Made by a program: the position numbers and the translations under genes
Shown: positions 62,582 through 64,000 of the stretch, in pieces
How positions within the stretch are numbered: position 1 is the first letter of the stretch
Layout: each line of letters begins with the position of its first letter
The notes under the pieces: generated by a model
What the model saw: only the letters and a program-made list of their open reading frames with translations
Database searches by the model: none
Told to the model about the DNA's origin: nothing
Assembly (NCBI GenBank): GCA_016278505.1
Contig: JADQBQ010000021.1
Location: 124,001-188,000 of the forward strand
DNA from: Clostridiales bacterium
Lineage (GTDB): Bacteria > Bacillota > Desulfotomaculia > Desulfotomaculales > VENG01
Direction of reading: 5' to 3'
Length of the DNA: 64,000 nt

Positions 62582-63287
62582 TGGCTGCGTTAACACCTCC
62601 TTCTCTCCCGTTTTTAACTGCTAAAACGATGTTTGTTTTTCCGGTTACTGCTCCGTCTACCACCCGGCCGGTCTCTGTTGGTTTTACGGCTAACCTTATT
62701 ACAGCGGGCGGCTTGGTTGATGACAGGGCCTGGACCGCTTTATCAGTTATGCCTTCACTCTGCTCGGAGTAAATATTGTTTCCCTGGCCGTCCCACACGT
62801 TGAGGACAATGGCATTCCAGGCCACGGGTTCTTTCAGTGTTACACCTGACTCGCTGTCCAGTACCAATTTATAAACATCCACCTTGTTACCGGGTACTGC
62901 CCCGCCTGCACGGGCCAGGTCTACATTTACACTTACAAAGTCATAGCCTTTTAATAAATTAACCGCAGTTAAGCGATTGCGGTTGATATACTCCCCTTTG
63001 TATAAGGGCACTTTTGCAAACTTACCCACTATGTTAGCCGGGTCCACCAGTGTTTCTTTGCCTACAGTACCTGCCGGTATGCTTTCAAATTTAAGGTCAC
63101 CTGCAGCTATTTTGTGGTATCCGGGTATATTCTGTCCGGGCACTGCTACTTGTATTGTCTCCTGTCCGGTTTTAAGCCGGTCTTTATAGTAATAACCCCC
63201 GGCACTGACCATAACTATACTGATTACTAAAGAAGCCAGGAAAAGTTTGTTTATGCGTGGTTTTTTTAATCCTAACTTTAAACCCAA
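62490..63287 (-). CDS. cpaB: CpaB/RcpC-like pilus assembly protein (SAF domain)
   Basis: A membrane-anchored protein with an N-terminal helix (LFLASLVISIVMVSAGGYY). A SAF domain follows (IQVAVPGQNIPGYHKIAAGD), with a beta-rich C-terminal part and a Gly/Asn-rich tail. TTG 63287 after GGTGAG is chosen over TTG 63317, giving about 265 residues. CpaB proteins are thought to bind cell-wall glycans and guide the pilus through the envelope. Confidence 0.82.
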   Translation of the reverse strand: MGLKLGLKKPRINKLFLASLVISIVMVSAGGYYYKDRLKTGQETIQVAVPGQNIPGYHKIAAGDLKFESIPAGTVGKETLVDPANIVGKFAKVPLYKGEYINRNRLTAVNLLKGYDFVSVNVDLARAGGAVPGNKVDVYKLVLDSESGVTLKEPVAWNAIVLNVWDGQGNNIYSEQSEGITDKAVQALSSTKPPAVIRLAVKPTETGRVVDGAVTGKTNIVLAVKNGREGGVNAANGNEKDVNQVEGTNNGGGKTRADNGNTQDS

Positions 63288-63303
63288 TTTTTGCTCACCA
63301 TCC

Positions 63304-63798
63304 TTAAATAATTGCAAACAAATTTATGTTCATCAGCGAGAGTAAAATAAATGTCCATAGCCCAAAACACAGACAAAAACCAAAGGCTATTACATTCGGA
63401 GAGACCGGTGTATTAGCATCCGGTAAAACCTTTGCTCTGGGTATTTCGCGTTGTTTAACAACTCTGCAAACGGACCATAATACCCCCATTATGCAAGAGA
63501 TAAAAAGGACCACCATAAAGTTAAAGGGGCCAAGCCAGGCCCCGACCCCCGCCATTAGCTTTACATCACCCATGCCAAGTTGGTTAAGTAAAGCCCCGGG
63601 CAGACCGGCAATTAATGCTGCAGTAACACCTAATAATGATGCCTGCCAGTGGCCGTTGTAAATTCCATAAATAATACCCATCAATAAAATGGGTATCGTA
63701 AGGATATTGGGCAGGCGGTATGTTTTTAAATCGGTATAAGCGGCCGCAGTAGAGGGTATTACACATCCCCAAAACAAAGGTATGGATATTAGCTCCAA
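63304..63798 (-). CDS. Prepilin peptidase (TadV/CpaA, A24 family)
   Basis: The 164-residue membrane protease has the two catalytic aspartates: in AAYTDLKTYRLPN and in GMGDVKLMAGVGAW (GxGD). It processes the Flp prepilin and pseudopilins. It lacks the N-terminal methylase domain of type IVa peptidases, as is normal for TadV. TTG 63798 follows AAGGGGGG. Confidence 0.9.
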   Translation of the reverse strand: MELISIPLFWGCVIPSTAAAYTDLKTYRLPNILTIPILLMGIIYGIYNGHWQASLLGVTAALIAGLPGALLNQLGMGDVKLMAGVGAWLGPFNFMVVLFISCIMGVLWSVCRVVKQREIPRAKVLPDANTPVSPNVIAFGFCLCFGLWTFILLSLMNINLFAII

Positions 63799-63802
63799 GC
63801 AA

Positions 63803-64000
63803 TTAGCCCCCCTTCAATAGCAGGCGATCACCCACTTCTGTCCCCGTATTATTTAATGTCCCGGCTGCAAACTCAAAAACATGTACTACATCCGAATAGA
63901 ACCCGGTGGCTCGCCACGGGTGCATGTTTTTTTTCGTGCCCACTACCCGCCAGTCTTTGGATACAAAGATTACATCAACGGGAAAACGCATAAAAAAGGT
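63803..64000 (-). CDS. DUF192 family protein, 5' end beyond the window
   Basis: The visible 66 codons give TFFMRFPVDVIFVSKDWRVV, KKNMHPWRA and EFAAGTLNNTGTEVGDRLLL, the C-terminal half of a DUF192 protein. The ATG at 63991 is internal to the family pattern, so the gene continues past 64000. DUF192 proteins of unknown function are often exported and are seen beside Tad genes. It is five bases from the peptidase gene. Confidence 0.88.
   Translation of the reverse strand, partial: TFFMRFPVDVIFVSKDWRVVGTKKNMHPWRATGFYSDVVHVFEFAAGTLNNTGTEVGDRLLLKGG

Noticed and set aside
55033-64000. Tad locus as the missing conjugation channel of the element
   Set aside because: The genes match a standard Flp pilus set with pilin and prepilin peptidase; nothing ties them to DNA transfer.

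Overview
The window looks like the chromosome of a spore-forming, anaerobic Gram-positive bacterium of the Clostridia, most like the Desulfotomaculum/Peptococcaceae group. Evidence is a SpoVK-type sporulation ATPase, a Gram-positive SOS box in front of lexA, Hfq, a two-subunit iron-sulfur (class I) fumarase beside an ADP-forming-type succinyl-CoA synthetase, and the Bacillus-like order miaB-ricA-mutS-mutL. The taxonomic call is inference from gene content; no rRNA is present.

Region 1 (1-21.4 kb) is housekeeping DNA, nearly all on the minus strand: succinyl-CoA synthetase (sucCD), fumarase, a PAS/sigma-54 activator, divergent lexA, then an operon-like block with a LysR regulator, YnbB-type PLP enzyme, SpoVK, Hfq, MiaA, a methyltransferase, MutL, a deacetylase, a hydantoinase-like protein, MutS, RicA and MiaB. 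The deacetylase and hydantoinase genes sit between mutL and mutS.

Region 2 (21.4-48 kb) is an integrated mobile element. At its left end are a D12-class adenine methylase, a ParB-like protein and a tyrosine recombinase. Then come many small genes with RadC, an ArdC-like antirestriction protein, a CHC2 zinc-finger protein, a RelBE-like toxin pair, SSB, a three-S1-domain protein, a VirD4/TraG-type ATPase, topoisomerase III and a replication-initiator-like protein. No relaxase or VirB4 ATPase is visible, so self-transfer is not shown. The VirD4 gene is split by a 2.68 kb group II intron whose removal restores one 706-residue reading frame.

Three kinds of unexplained structure stand out here. 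(a) Five genes (27.6, 29.3, 30.2, 30.55 and 33.15 kb) share a leader in which the Shine-Dalgarno (SD) sequence lies about 28-40 nt from the start codon, with a perfect or near-perfect hairpin between them; an upstream arm can pair with the 5' half of that hairpin instead. This looks like a family of two-state translational switches. (b) About 680 nt at 26.2-26.87 kb carries a dense series of hairpins and no convincing gene. (c) About 490 nt at 35.26-35.75 kb has its own promoter and intrinsic terminator and is also heavily structured.

Region 3 (47.3-50.6 kb) is a partition-like module: actin-like ParM, an HTH protein, a 12-copy GTGTGAC repeat array with approximately helical spacing, a ParR-like small protein, and an adjacent HD-GYP phosphodiesterase. 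Region 4 (50.7-54 kb) has a secreted protein, two small related membrane proteins on the plus strand and a short hypothetical gene. Region 5 (54-64 kb) has a Xer-like recombinase and a Tad/Flp pilus locus (prepilin peptidase, CpaB, TadA, TadB, TadC, Flp pilin, TadE-like proteins, a large secreted repeat protein) ending in a DUF192 gene cut by the window edge. No tRNA, rRNA or CRISPR was recognised.
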